This document shows, piece after piece, positions 31,579 to 39,349 of a stretch of 64,000 bases of DNA; the stretch's first letter is position 1; each line of letters opens with the position of its first letter. Both the position numbers and the translations under genes were made by a program. The stretch is from contig NZ_JABFTT010000003.1 of NCBI RefSeq assembly GCF_021404465.1, positions 310,001 to 374,000 on the forward strand, in the 5' to 3' direction. The DNA comes from Billgrantia zhangzhouensis (GTDB lineage: Bacteria; Pseudomonadota; Gammaproteobacteria; Pseudomonadales; Halomonadaceae). The notes beneath the pieces were generated by a model. It was not told the origin of the DNA, searched no databases, and saw only the letters and a list, made by a program, of their open reading frames with translations.

Positions 31579-32466
31579 TCATAAGACTTCGCGGTGGGCG
31601 ATGACATACTCCACGAAGGCGCTCTCCGCTCGCGACAGGTAGGCATCCCGCGCCCAGGCCAGCGACAGCTCCAGCCAGGCCGGGCTGGCGAAGGAGACCG
31701 CCGCGAGGCCGGGTTCGTCCACCACCCGCCGTAGGAAAGTGGTAATGCCGAAGCCCTGGCGCACGATAGCCTTGGTCAGCGGTATCAGGTTCGACTGGAA
31801 GGCGATGTTGGCGTCCAGCCCGGTCTGTCGAGACAGGGCATCGACGAATTCGCGGTGAAAATAGCCATCCTGGAACAGCACCAGCGGTTCCTGAAAGAAT
31901 TCTTCGGCGGTTACGCTGCGGCGATCCGCAAAGGCATGAGCACGTGGTACGCATACCACCATCTCTTCGCGAATCAGTCGCTGCCGCTCCATATGGCGGC
32001 TCTGCTCATCGTCAATGACCACGCCGAGATCCAGCTCGCCGTCGGCGATCATGCGCTGCAGCCGGCGCGCGCCGGCTTCCACTACGGTCAGGCGAATACC
32101 GGGATGCTGCGCCTTGAACCCCATCAGTAATGGCGGCAAGTAATATGAGCCGAGCATCGAGGGAATGCCGATACGAACTTCACCCTTGACCAGGTCATGC
32201 AGCTCACGCATGGCCAGATGAGTGGCCTCGGCCCGCTCCAGCAACTCCCGGGCATGCGCGTAGAGGGTCTCGCCCTCAGGTGTCAAGGTGATGCGTCGCT
32301 CATGACGGTGAAACAGCGTCAGCTCCAGTTGGCGTTCGAGGTTGGCGATGGTCTGGCTGACGGCGGACTGGGCTACGTGAAGCTCGCGGGCTGCGGCACT
32401 GAAGCCGGTTCGATCGGCTACCATGACGAAGACTCGCAGGGTGCGTAGGTCGAAAGGTAATGCCAT
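31579..32466 (-). CDS. LysR family transcriptional regulator
   Basis: A 295-aa LysR-type regulator. The N-terminal winged HTH reads MALPFDLRTLRVFVMVADRTG, then FSAAARELHVAQSAVSQTIANLE, followed by the effector-binding domain (residues 90-295). It is divergent from a YnfM-type MFS gene with two inverted repeats in the shared gap, the classic layout for a LysR regulator acting on its neighbour. The effector cannot be read from sequence. Confidence 0.93.
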   Translation of the reverse strand: MALPFDLRTLRVFVMVADRTGFSAAARELHVAQSAVSQTIANLERQLELTLFHRHERRITLTPEGETLYAHARELLERAEATHLAMRELHDLVKGEVRIGIPSMLGSYYLPPLLMGFKAQHPGIRLTVVEAGARRLQRMIADGELDLGVVIDDEQSRHMERQRLIREEMVVCVPRAHAFADRRSVTAEEFFQEPLVLFQDGYFHREFVDALSRQTGLDANIAFQSNLIPLTKAIVRQGFGITTFLRRVVDEPGLAAVSFASPAWLELSLAWARDAYLSRAESAFVEYVIAHREVL

Positions 32467-32583
32467 GAGCGCTCCGTGCCTGGGTGATAAGCTGATCAGA
32501 TGGTTACGATCTTTTTATTCTGTTTGGCTTATCATTTTGCCTGCCTGATCATGGAAGGCAAATATCTCTGTCAGGTTCGCTGC
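32467..32583. promoter_or_regulatory. lysR-MFS divergent operator region
   Basis: Two dyads are visible: GATAAGC (32486-32492) with GCTTATC (32527-32533), and TTTGCCT (32536-32542) with AGGCAAA (32556-32562). A small TGATCA palindrome lies at 32493-32498. The region is AT-rich relative to its surroundings. These are candidate LysR sites, by inference from position. Confidence 0.5.
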
Positions 32584-33786
32584 ATGATCACCGTTCGTTC
32601 TCGCGCCTGGTGGCGCGCTACCTTGGCGCTCTGCCTGGGCTCCATCCTGGTTTTCGTCAATCTCTATGCGCCGCAGCCGCTGCTGCCGGAGCTGCGTCAG
32701 CTATATGGTGTGTCGACCCTGGGTGTCAGCCTGGTCATGTCGGTGGCCACGCTCGCTCTGGCGGGGGCACTGCTGGTCTTCGGCCCCCTGTCAGATGCCA
32801 TTGGCCGCGGCGGTATCATGCGCGTGACGCTGCTCCTGACCGGGCTGTGTTCGCTGGGGCTGGCCTTGGCGCCCAGCTTCGAGACCTTGCTGGCGCTTCG
32901 CCTGGTCCAGGGCTTCGTGCTCGGCGGGCTGCCGGCGGTTGCCATTGCCTGGATGGGCGATGAGTTCGACCGACCGGCGTTGCTGGCGGCGGTGGGCCTG
33001 TATATCGGCGCCAATACTCTGGGCGGGATCGGTGGACGACTGATCGGCGGTGGCGTCGGCGAGATCGGCGGCGCCAGCGCTGGCTTCCTGACGGTGGGCC
33101 TGGTGACCCTGGCCGGGGTGGCGCTGTTCTGGAAGCTGCTGCCAGCACCTCGCCAGTTCAAGCCGCGTCGTTTCGAGCTGCGCGCCGCCGTGACGGATCT
33201 GGGCGGGCACTTGCGTCATCCGCTGCTGCTGGCCGCCTACCTGCTCGGTGGTATCAATTTCCTCATTTTCATCAACCAGTACAGCTATATTACCTTCCGC
33301 CTGGCCGAGGCACCGTTCGATCTCAGTGCTCGCTGGCTGGGAATGATCTTTCTCACCTATCTGGGCGGCACCCTGAGTTCGGCGCTCTCCGGCCGTCTGA
33401 CTCGCCACTTTAGCCAGCCAGCCTGCATGACGTTGGGTATCCTCATTCTGATGGCCGGTACCTTCGTCACCCTGGTGGACTCCCTGGCCTGGATCATCGC
33501 TGGGCTGACCATCAATGCGGTGGGGTTCTTCCTGGCCCACTCCATGGCCTCCAGTTGGGTCAGCCGCCAGGCAGAGCGGGCGAGGGGTAGTGCCTCGGCG
33601 CTCTATCTGGTCTTCTACTATCTCGGGGCGAGCCTCGGCAGCCTCTGGCTCGAGCCGTTCTGGCAGCGCGGCGGATGGCTCGGCGTGGCCATCGGCTCCT
33701 GGCTTCTGCTCGGCGTCACACTGGGCATCGCGCTGTGGCTATGGCGCGGTGAACGAATCAGTGAGCGAGTCTCACTGGCGCGCTAG
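32584..33786 (+). CDS. MFS transporter, YnfM-like
   Basis: Inner-membrane major facilitator, 400 aa from the ATG at 32584 (MITVRSRAWWRATLALCLGS). The N-terminal block FVNLYAPQPLLPELRQLYGVS and the loop PLSDAIGRGGIM are characteristic of the YnfM/arabinose-efflux-like subfamily; twelve hydrophobic segments are seen. Related proteins export small organic molecules, but substrate is unknown. An earlier in-frame ATG (32500) overlaps the operator region and is unlikely. The stop runs 15 bases into the convergent msrA gene. Confidence 0.88.
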   Translation: MITVRSRAWWRATLALCLGSILVFVNLYAPQPLLPELRQLYGVSTLGVSLVMSVATLALAGALLVFGPLSDAIGRGGIMRVTLLLTGLCSLGLALAPSFETLLALRLVQGFVLGGLPAVAIAWMGDEFDRPALLAAVGLYIGANTLGGIGGRLIGGGVGEIGGASAGFLTVGLVTLAGVALFWKLLPAPRQFKPRRFELRAAVTDLGGHLRHPLLLAAYLLGGINFLIFINQYSYITFRLAEAPFDLSARWLGMIFLTYLGGTLSSALSGRLTRHFSQPACMTLGILILMAGTFVTLVDSLAWIIAGLTINAVGFFLAHSMASSWVSRQAERARGSASALYLVFYYLGASLGSLWLEPFWQRGGWLGVAIGSWLLLGVTLGIALWLWRGERISERVSLAR

Positions 33787-34389
33787 CCCGCCCGCTTCGT
33801 CATCCCACACCGCTTCGAGGCGGCGTTCGCGTCCGCAGGCCGCCTTGTAGTAGTTGTAGCGCACCGGATTCTTGCGATAGTAGTCCTGATGGTACTCCTC
33901 GGCGGGATAGAAAGCCTCGAAAGAGCTGATCTCGGTGGCGATCTCGCGCCCGAAGCGCTCGGCGAGTTCGTCGCGGGTGGCTTCGGCCAGGGCTTGCTCC
34001 TCGTCGCTGGAATAGTAGATCACGCTGCGATACGCCTCGCCCACGTCACAGAACTGACGATCGACGGCAAACGGATCGATGTTGCGCCAGAACACGTGCA
34101 GCAGCGTGGCGTAGTCGACCACCCCGGGATCATACTCGACCCGCACCACCTCGGCATGGCCGGTATTGCCATCCACCACCTGCTGGTAGCTGGGATTCTC
34201 GACGTGGCCACCACTGAAGCCGGAAGTCGTGGAGGTGACGCCCGGCACCTTGTCGAAGGCTTCTTCCACGCACCAGAAGCAGCCGCCCCCGAACACGGCG
34301 CTGGCGGTTTCGTCGTCCGCAAAGCCCTGGCCGAAGGGCAACATCAGCAGTAACGGCACCCACGACAGAGCATTTCGCATCCTGGGCAT
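33772..34389 (-). CDS. msrA: Peptide methionine sulfoxide reductase A, exported
   Basis: Reduces methionine-S-sulfoxide in oxidised proteins. The 205-aa protein carries an N-terminal signal (MPRMRNALSWVPLLLMLPFGQGFA, cleaved near residue 24), so it should act in the periplasm, unlike the cytoplasmic E. coli MsrA. The catalytic motif GCFWC follows at about residue 36, and FDKVPGVTSTTSGFSGG and the C-terminal PVRYNYYKAACGRERRL confirm the family. The start at 34389 has GAGGTAG upstream. Its 3' end overlaps the convergent MFS gene by 15 bases. Confidence 0.9.
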   Translation of the reverse strand: MPRMRNALSWVPLLLMLPFGQGFADDETASAVFGGGCFWCVEEAFDKVPGVTSTTSGFSGGHVENPSYQQVVDGNTGHAEVVRVEYDPGVVDYATLLHVFWRNIDPFAVDRQFCDVGEAYRSVIYYSSDEEQALAEATRDELAERFGREIATEISSFEAFYPAEEYHQDYYRKNPVRYNYYKAACGRERRLEAVWDDEAGGLARQ

Positions 34390-34497
34390 GACGGCTACCT
34401 CGTTTCGTTGTGTGGCGGTTTGTAAGGTTGGAAGCTGTCGCACGACACAGGTTCCGTATAGCCTTTGTTAACACTACCTGCCAATTCGGAGTCGCCC

Positions 34498-36717
34498 GTG
34501 ACGCGTCGTCGCCTGATACTGCTCCTGGTTCTGGTCGCCAGTGTGGCCGCCTACTTTCTCAGTGGCGCCAATGAGGTACTGACACTGGCCAACCTGCAAG
34601 TCGAGCAGACGCGCTTCCAGGCCTGGCTGGCCGATGATCCGGTCAAGGTGGTAGGGGGATTTTTCATCATCTATGTGCTCATGGCGGCGTTTACGCTACC
34701 TGGTGCCGCGCTGATGACGGTATTGGGCGGTGCCCTGTTCGGGCTTGGCTGGGGGCTTTTGATCATCTCCTTTGCCAGTACGCTGGGAGCGACCCTGGCC
34801 GCTCTGATCGCGCGCACCCTGGCCCGGGCACCGCTGGAGAGGCGCTTCGCGCCGCAACTCGAGCGCATCAATGCCGGCATCCGGCGCGAGGGAGCCTTCT
34901 ATCTCTTCACCCTGCGACTGATCCCGCTGTTTCCCTTTTTCGTCATCAATCTGGTGATGGGGCTGACCCGCATGCGCCTGTGGACCTTTTACTGGGTCAG
35001 TCAGTTGGGCATGCTGCCGGGCACGGCGGTCTACGTGAATGCCGGGCGCGAACTCGGCAATCTGCAGTCGCTGTCCGGAATACTCTCACCGGGGCTGATC
35101 GGCTCTTTCATGCTGATCGGTCTGTTTCCCTGGCTGGCTCGCGGCCTGGTGGCCATTGCCAAGCGTCGGCGACTGGCGCAGCGTTTCCATCGTCCGGCGC
35201 GCTTCGATTACGACATCGTGGTGATCGGCGGCGGCTCGGCAGGGCTGGTGGCGAGCTACATCGCAGCGGCAGTGAAAGCCAGGGTGGCGCTGGTGGAGCG
35301 TGACCGCCTTGGCGGCGACTGCCTGAATACCGGCTGTGTGCCGTCGAAGGCGTTGATTCGCGCGGCGCGGGTGGCCGAGGAGGTTCGTGGGGCCAGCCGC
35401 TATGGTGTTCATGCTGGCGAGCCGCAAGTCGACTTCGGTGCCGTGATGGCGCACGTGCAGCGTGCCATCCGCGAAGTGGAGCCCCACGACAGCCGAGAGC
35501 GATACGAGGGGCTGGGGGTCGAAGTGCTCACCGGCGAAGCGTGCCTCCAGGACCCATGGCGGGTTCGCGTGACGGGTGACGAGGGTGAGCGAATGCTCAC
35601 TACGCGACATGTCATCATCGCCAGCGGGTCAAGACCGAAGGTGCCGCCGCTGCCAGGGATCGAAGCCATCGAAGTGCTGACCTCGGACAATCTATGGCAA
35701 CTCGAGACCCTTCCCGGGCGAGTGGTGGTATTGGGTGGTGGCCCCATCGGCTGCGAGCTGGGGCAGAGTTTCGCCCGCCTGGGAAGTCGGGTGGCCCTGG
35801 TCGAAATGGGCCCCCAACTGCTGCCACGCGAGGATATCGATACTGCCGACCTGCTGCGCCAACATTTTGCCAGTGAGGGGCTCGAAGTCTGGCTCGACAC
35901 CCGTGCGCTGCGTGTCGTGCCGGGCGAGGGTGCCGATAGCGGCCATGTGCTGGAGGTGGAGCATCGCCTGGCCTCGGGCGAGGTTGAAGTGCACCGGCTG
36001 CCCTTCGATCGCCTGCTGGTCGCGGTGGGGCGCCAGGCCAACGTGGCTGGCATGGGGCTCGAGGCGTTGGGCGTCGAAACGCGAGAGGACGGCACCCTGG
36101 CAGTAGACGAGAGTCTGCAGAGTGTGCTGCCCAATGTCTGGGCCTGTGGCGATGTGGCCGGCCCCTTCCAGTTGACCCATGCCAGTGGCCATCAAGCCTG
36201 GCATGCTACGGTGAATGCACTGTTCGGTGAGTTCAAGCGCTTCCGCGTCAGCTATCGAGCGCTGCCGGTGGTCACCTACACCGAGCCGGAAGTGGCACGG
36301 GTGGGGCTCAGCGAGTACGAGGCGCGGGCTCGTGGCATCGAGTTCGAGGCCACCCGTTACCCGCTCGCCGAGCTGGACCGAGCCATTGCCGAGGGCCAGA
36401 CCGGGGGATTCGTCAAGGTACTGACGGTGCCGGGCCGGGACCGTATCCTCGGCGCATGCATCGTGGGGCAGGGGGCTGGCGAGATGTTGGCTGAATTCAC
36501 CTTGGCAATGACGCACGGCATCGGCTTGAACAAGCTGCTGGGCACGGTTCACCCCTATCCCACGTGGTCGGAGGCGGCCAAGGCCACGGCGGGGGTATGG
36601 AAGAACGCGCACAAGCCCGAGCGCCTACTGGGCTGGCTCGAGCGTTACTTCGCCTGGCGCCGGGGGGCGGGGCCGGCAGCGGCCGCAACGGACGAGATGG
36701 GGAGGAAGGATGCTTGA
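34498..36717 (+). CDS. TVP38/TMEM64 (VTT) membrane domain fused to FAD-dependent disulfide oxidoreductase
   Basis: A 739-aa fusion. Residues 1-225 are a DedA-superfamily VTT membrane domain: an N-terminal helix, then the TVP38 core with FTLPGAALMTVLGGALFG, ALIARTLAR and RLIPLFPFFVINLVMGL. Residues 232-725 are a pyridine-nucleotide disulfide oxidoreductase related to mercuric reductase and lipoamide dehydrogenase: FAD motif VIGGGSAG, redox disulfide C275/C280 (GGDCLNTGCVPSK), NAD(P) site VVLGGGPIGCELG and terminal HPYPTWSEA. The GTG start at 34498 follows GGAG; an upstream TTG (34465) lacks a ribosome site. The end overlaps the phosphatidyltransferase gene by 8 bases. The electron acceptor is unknown. 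Confidence 0.88.
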   Translation: MTRRRLILLLVLVASVAAYFLSGANEVLTLANLQVEQTRFQAWLADDPVKVVGGFFIIYVLMAAFTLPGAALMTVLGGALFGLGWGLLIISFASTLGATLAALIARTLARAPLERRFAPQLERINAGIRREGAFYLFTLRLIPLFPFFVINLVMGLTRMRLWTFYWVSQLGMLPGTAVYVNAGRELGNLQSLSGILSPGLIGSFMLIGLFPWLARGLVAIAKRRRLAQRFHRPARFDYDIVVIGGGSAGLVASYIAAAVKARVALVERDRLGGDCLNTGCVPSKALIRAARVAEEVRGASRYGVHAGEPQVDFGAVMAHVQRAIREVEPHDSRERYEGLGVEVLTGEACLQDPWRVRVTGDEGERMLTTRHVIIASGSRPKVPPLPGIEAIEVLTSDNLWQLETLPGRVVVLGGGPIGCELGQSFARLGSRVALVEMGPQLLPREDIDTADLLRQHFASEGLEVWLDTRALRVVPGEGADSGHVLEVEHRLASGEVEVHRLPFDRLLVAVGRQANVAGMGLEALGVETREDGTLAVDESLQSVLPNVWACGDVAGPFQLTHASGHQAWHATVNALFGEFKRFRVSYRALPVVTYTEPEVARVGLSEYEARARGIEFEATRYPLAELDRAIAEGQTGGFVKVLTVPGRDRILGACIVGQGAGEMLAEFTLAMTHGIGLNKLLGTVHPYPTWSEAAKATAGVWKNAHKPERLLGWLERYFAWRRGAGPAAAATDEMGRKDA

Positions 36718-37348
36718 TCGCTGGACCATGCCGTTGACACAGGCACCTCTCGGTGCCGTGGCGAGGCGCTTCCAGGCATGGGGCATCGAGCCCGACCAGG
36801 TAACCGTGGCGGCTTTCGTCATCGGCATGCTCAGCCTGCCGCTGCTGGCCATGGAATGGTATTTGGCCGCTCTGACGGCGATCCTGCTCAACCGCCTGGG
36901 CGATGGAGTGGATGGAACCCTGGCACGGCTAGTGGACAGTCCTAGCGATGCCGGCGGTTTTCTCGACATCGGCCTCGACTTCGTTTTCTATGCCGCCGTG
37001 GTATTGGGTTTCGCCCTGGCCGACCCTGCCGCCAATGCGCTAGCAGCTGCCTTTCTGCTGTTCGCCTTTATCGGCACCGGCACCTCGTTCCTGGCCTTTG
37101 CCATCATGGCGACCCGCCATGGGCTCGAGCGTCCGCATTTCCAGAAAAAGGCCTTCTACTATCTGCATGGCCTGACCGAAGGCACCGAGACCATCCTTGC
37201 CTTCGTGCTCTTCTGTCTACTGCCGCACCATTTTGCCCTGTTGGCCACACTGTTTGCCGTGGCGTGCCTGATTACCACCATCACGCGCCTATGGGGAGGA
37301 TACCGCACGCTCAAGGCGCTGGAGCCAAATGGCGCCAGGAACTCCTGA
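36710..37348 (+). CDS. CDP-alcohol phosphatidyltransferase family protein
   Basis: Integral-membrane enzyme expected to transfer a phosphatidyl (or phospho-alcohol) group from a CDP-alcohol to an alcohol acceptor. The 212-aa protein has the complete family motif at residues 68-90: D68-G69..A72-R73, G82, D86 and D90 (DGTLARLVDSPSDAGGFLDI then GLD), plus about five further helices. The exact substrate is not clear. Its ATG lies 8 bases inside the preceding VTT-oxidoreductase gene, so the two are translationally coupled. Confidence 0.88.
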   Translation: MLDRWTMPLTQAPLGAVARRFQAWGIEPDQVTVAAFVIGMLSLPLLAMEWYLAALTAILLNRLGDGVDGTLARLVDSPSDAGGFLDIGLDFVFYAAVVLGFALADPAANALAAAFLLFAFIGTGTSFLAFAIMATRHGLERPHFQKKAFYYLHGLTEGTETILAFVLFCLLPHHFALLATLFAVACLITTITRLWGGYRTLKALEPNGARNS

Positions 37349-37423
37349 GGTTGTCTTACTTCAGGCAAGCGCCTCGAACAAGTGCATAGGAACGAGCGGG
37401 AGCGGGTAGGAACGGGCGCATGG

Positions 37424-37447
37424 AAAAGGGCAGCCATCTGGCTGCCC
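37424..37447 (-). terminator. Terminator of slyD
   Basis: GGGCAGCC/GGCTGCCC 8-bp stem (37428-37435 with 37440-37447) with a 4-base loop; on the minus strand TTTTCC follows. It lies 26 bases after the slyD stop. Confidence 0.85.
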
Positions 37448-37473
37448 CTGACATGTCCTGAACGTGCTGACGC

Positions 37474-37956
37474 TTAGTGCTGATGCCCGCCTTCGCCATG
37501 CACGTGACCATGCTCGATCTCTTCCTGGCTGGCTTCGCGCACCTCGGCGATCTCGACGTCGAAGTTGAGCTTCTGCCCGGCCAGCGGGTGGTTGCCGTCG
37601 ACCGTCACGGTGTCGCCTTCCACCTTGGTAACGGTGACCATCAGCGGGCCGCCCTGGGTCTGGGCCTGGAACTGCATGCCCGGCTCAACGGACTCGACGC
37701 CCTGAAATGCATCGCGTGGTACTTCCTGCACCAGCTGGGGCTGCACTTCGCCGTAGCCCTCGTCGGGGGCGACGGTCACGTTGAGCTTGTCGCCGGCTTC
37801 GCGGCCTTCGAGCTGTTTCTCCAGGCCCGGAATGATATTGCCGGCGCCGTGGAGGTAAGTCAGCGGCTGACGGCCTTCCGAACTGTCCAGCACCTCACCT
37901 GCATCGTTGGTCAGGGTGTAGTGGAACGCGACAACGGAATTTTGCGCAATCTGCAT
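37474..37956 (-). CDS. slyD: FKBP-type peptidyl-prolyl isomerase, SlyD-like
   Basis: Cytoplasmic prolyl isomerase/chaperone that can also carry nickel for metalloenzyme maturation. The 160-aa protein starts MQIAQNSVVAFHYTLTNDAG and contains the FKBP core with an IF (insert-in-flap) domain (about 70-120) and PDEGYGEVQPQL. A short His-rich tail (HGHVHGEGGHQH) is a candidate metal site, much smaller than in E. coli SlyD. The start at 37956 has AAAGG upstream; an in-frame ATG 30 bases earlier is less likely. Confidence 0.9.
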   Translation of the reverse strand: MQIAQNSVVAFHYTLTNDAGEVLDSSEGRQPLTYLHGAGNIIPGLEKQLEGREAGDKLNVTVAPDEGYGEVQPQLVQEVPRDAFQGVESVEPGMQFQAQTQGGPLMVTVTKVEGDTVTVDGNHPLAGQKLNFDVEIAEVREASQEEIEHGHVHGEGGHQH

Positions 37957-38167
37957 TGATGAACCTTTCGGTGAGTGCATGTACAAACCATGGTAACGCG
38001 CGAGGCCGGAGCTGTCAGGGGGGATGCGGTTTTTTCAGGTTATGAAGCCTCTTTCTGAGCCGCGTTCATGCCTTTTGGCGGTGTTGCGCACCTTTGGCCT
38101 CGCGGCTACCCTAGCGTGACCCAAATTTTCGTCTTATCGAAATCCGTTTCTACTCTGGAGTGAATTC

Positions 38168-38452
38168 ATGACCGAAATCATTATCTGGCTGATTGCCTTT
38201 GCCCTCATCCTGTTTTTCAGCATCAAGATGTGGGAGACGAACGTCAGCGCCGGTTTGAACAAGGTGGTGCCGCGCGTCATCAAGAGCGGTGATGACAACC
38301 GTTGGATCTGGAGCGTGGCACTCGCGGTGTTGGGGGCCACGACGCTGGTCCGCCCCATCGACATGCTGCTGACTGTGATCGTGCTGGCCATTTTGGCGTT
38401 GGTCATCAAGAAAGTGACTGGCTGGGCGATGGGCAGGGCCAACTTACATTGA
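38168..38452 (+). CDS. Small hydrophobic membrane protein (94 aa), function unknown
   Basis: A 94-aa protein with hydrophobic helices at about 4-20, 45-62 and 64-82 and a charged loop between (KVVPRVIKSGDDNRW). I do not recognise a family. The start ATG is placed after a weak GGAG (TCTGGAGTGAATTC). The two strong hairpins that follow suggest an independent transcription unit. The preceding 181-base gap (37987-38167) shows no clear promoter. Confidence 0.65.
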   Translation: MTEIIIWLIAFALILFFSIKMWETNVSAGLNKVVPRVIKSGDDNRWIWSVALAVLGATTLVRPIDMLLTVIVLAILALVIKKVTGWAMGRANLH

Positions 38453-38459
38453 TCCTCGG

Positions 38460-38534
38460 TGCGCCGCCCCACGGCGGCGCACGGAACACGACAAGGGCCC
38501 GCGGCGTTCAAACACCGCGGGCCCTTGTCGTGTT
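38460..38534. terminator. Tandem hairpins, including a 20-bp perfect dyad, between convergent genes
   Basis: A 9-bp stem (38460-38468 with 38473-38481) is followed 3 bases later by a perfect 20-bp inverted repeat (38485-38504 with 38515-38534) around a 10-base loop. The position between a plus- and a minus-strand gene suggests a bidirectional terminator. The U-run is poor in both directions, so another role is possible. Confidence 0.75.
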
Positions 38535-38598
38535 GCTGTGGCTTTTGTCGCTATGCCAGAGTGACTGGCGGTCTCAGACCAGGCGTGGGCGACCCGGA

Positions 38599-39066
38599 TC
38601 AGTAGGGGGCCACGGTAACGTTGGCGCCGCTGCCGATCATGCGTACGCGTTGGCCAACCTGGAAGGGGCGGTCGGCTTTCTGCACGATCACGACGTTCTG
38701 GCCGTCGTCTCGACGAATCTCCATTTCCCAGGCGCGTACGCGATTGGTCGATTCCTCAATGGCACTACCCGCCACGGCGCCACCGATGACGCCTGCTGCG
38801 GTTGCCAACTGCCGGCCGGAGCCGCCGCCCACCTGACGGCCGAGAAGCCCACCCACCACGGCACCGCCACCGGTACCGATGAGGCCGCCCGCTCGGCTGT
38901 CGGCCTGGACCTGAACCTGACGCAGTGCGGTGATGGTGCCGAAGGTTACGGTTTGGGCAGTCCCTGCCTGGGAGCCGCGGTAGACGTCACCGCCCATGGT
39001 CGAGGTATTGGCACAGCCGGCCAGGGTCAGCATGCCAATGGCCAGCACGGGAAGAAGACGCTTCAT
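38599..39066 (-). CDS. Glycine-zipper 2TM lipoprotein (SlyB/17-kDa antigen type)
   Basis: Outer-membrane lipoprotein of the SlyB/PcpL family, thought to support envelope integrity. With the start at 39066 (excellent CAGGAGG upstream) the 155-aa protein has a lipoprotein signal ending LTLAGC (C18), a Gly-zipper double helix (GGLIGTGGGAVVGGLLGRQ and ATAAGVIGGAVAGSAIEE) and a beta-rich C-terminus (VRAWEMEIRRDDGQNVVIVQ). Transcribed alone. The upstream region to aceA (39067-39293) shows nothing recognisable. Confidence 0.9.
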   Translation of the reverse strand: MKRLLPVLAIGMLTLAGCANTSTMGGDVYRGSQAGTAQTVTFGTITALRQVQVQADSRAGGLIGTGGGAVVGGLLGRQVGGGSGRQLATAAGVIGGAVAGSAIEESTNRVRAWEMEIRRDDGQNVVIVQKADRPFQVGQRVRMIGSGANVTVAPY

Positions 39067-39293
39067 GTATACCTCCTGAGGCAAGGCGATGCCCATACGT
39101 ATTGGGGTGTCGTCGTTGCCGGGTTATGGAAACACTGTTTGCTAACTAGCTTAACCAGCCATGCCGTATTTGACCAGTGCCGAATGACAGGGTGCCGTGT
39201 CTCGATGCGCCAAAGTCGGCAAAAAAAGAGGAAGCTGTGACAGCCGCTCCGGTTCCTACCGTGTGGCCAGCAGAATAGTGCAAGAAAAAGACG

Positions 39294-39317
39294 AAAAAAA
39301 GGAGGCGCGAGGCCTCC
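39294..39317 (-). terminator. Terminator of aceA
   Basis: On the minus strand, GGAGGC and GCCTCC form a 6-bp stem (39301-39306 with 39312-39317) with a 5-base loop, followed by seven T. It lies 32 bases after the aceA stop. Confidence 0.85.
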
Positions 39318-39349
39318 CAAGGGTTCCAGTCGTTACCGCTACGCCATGC

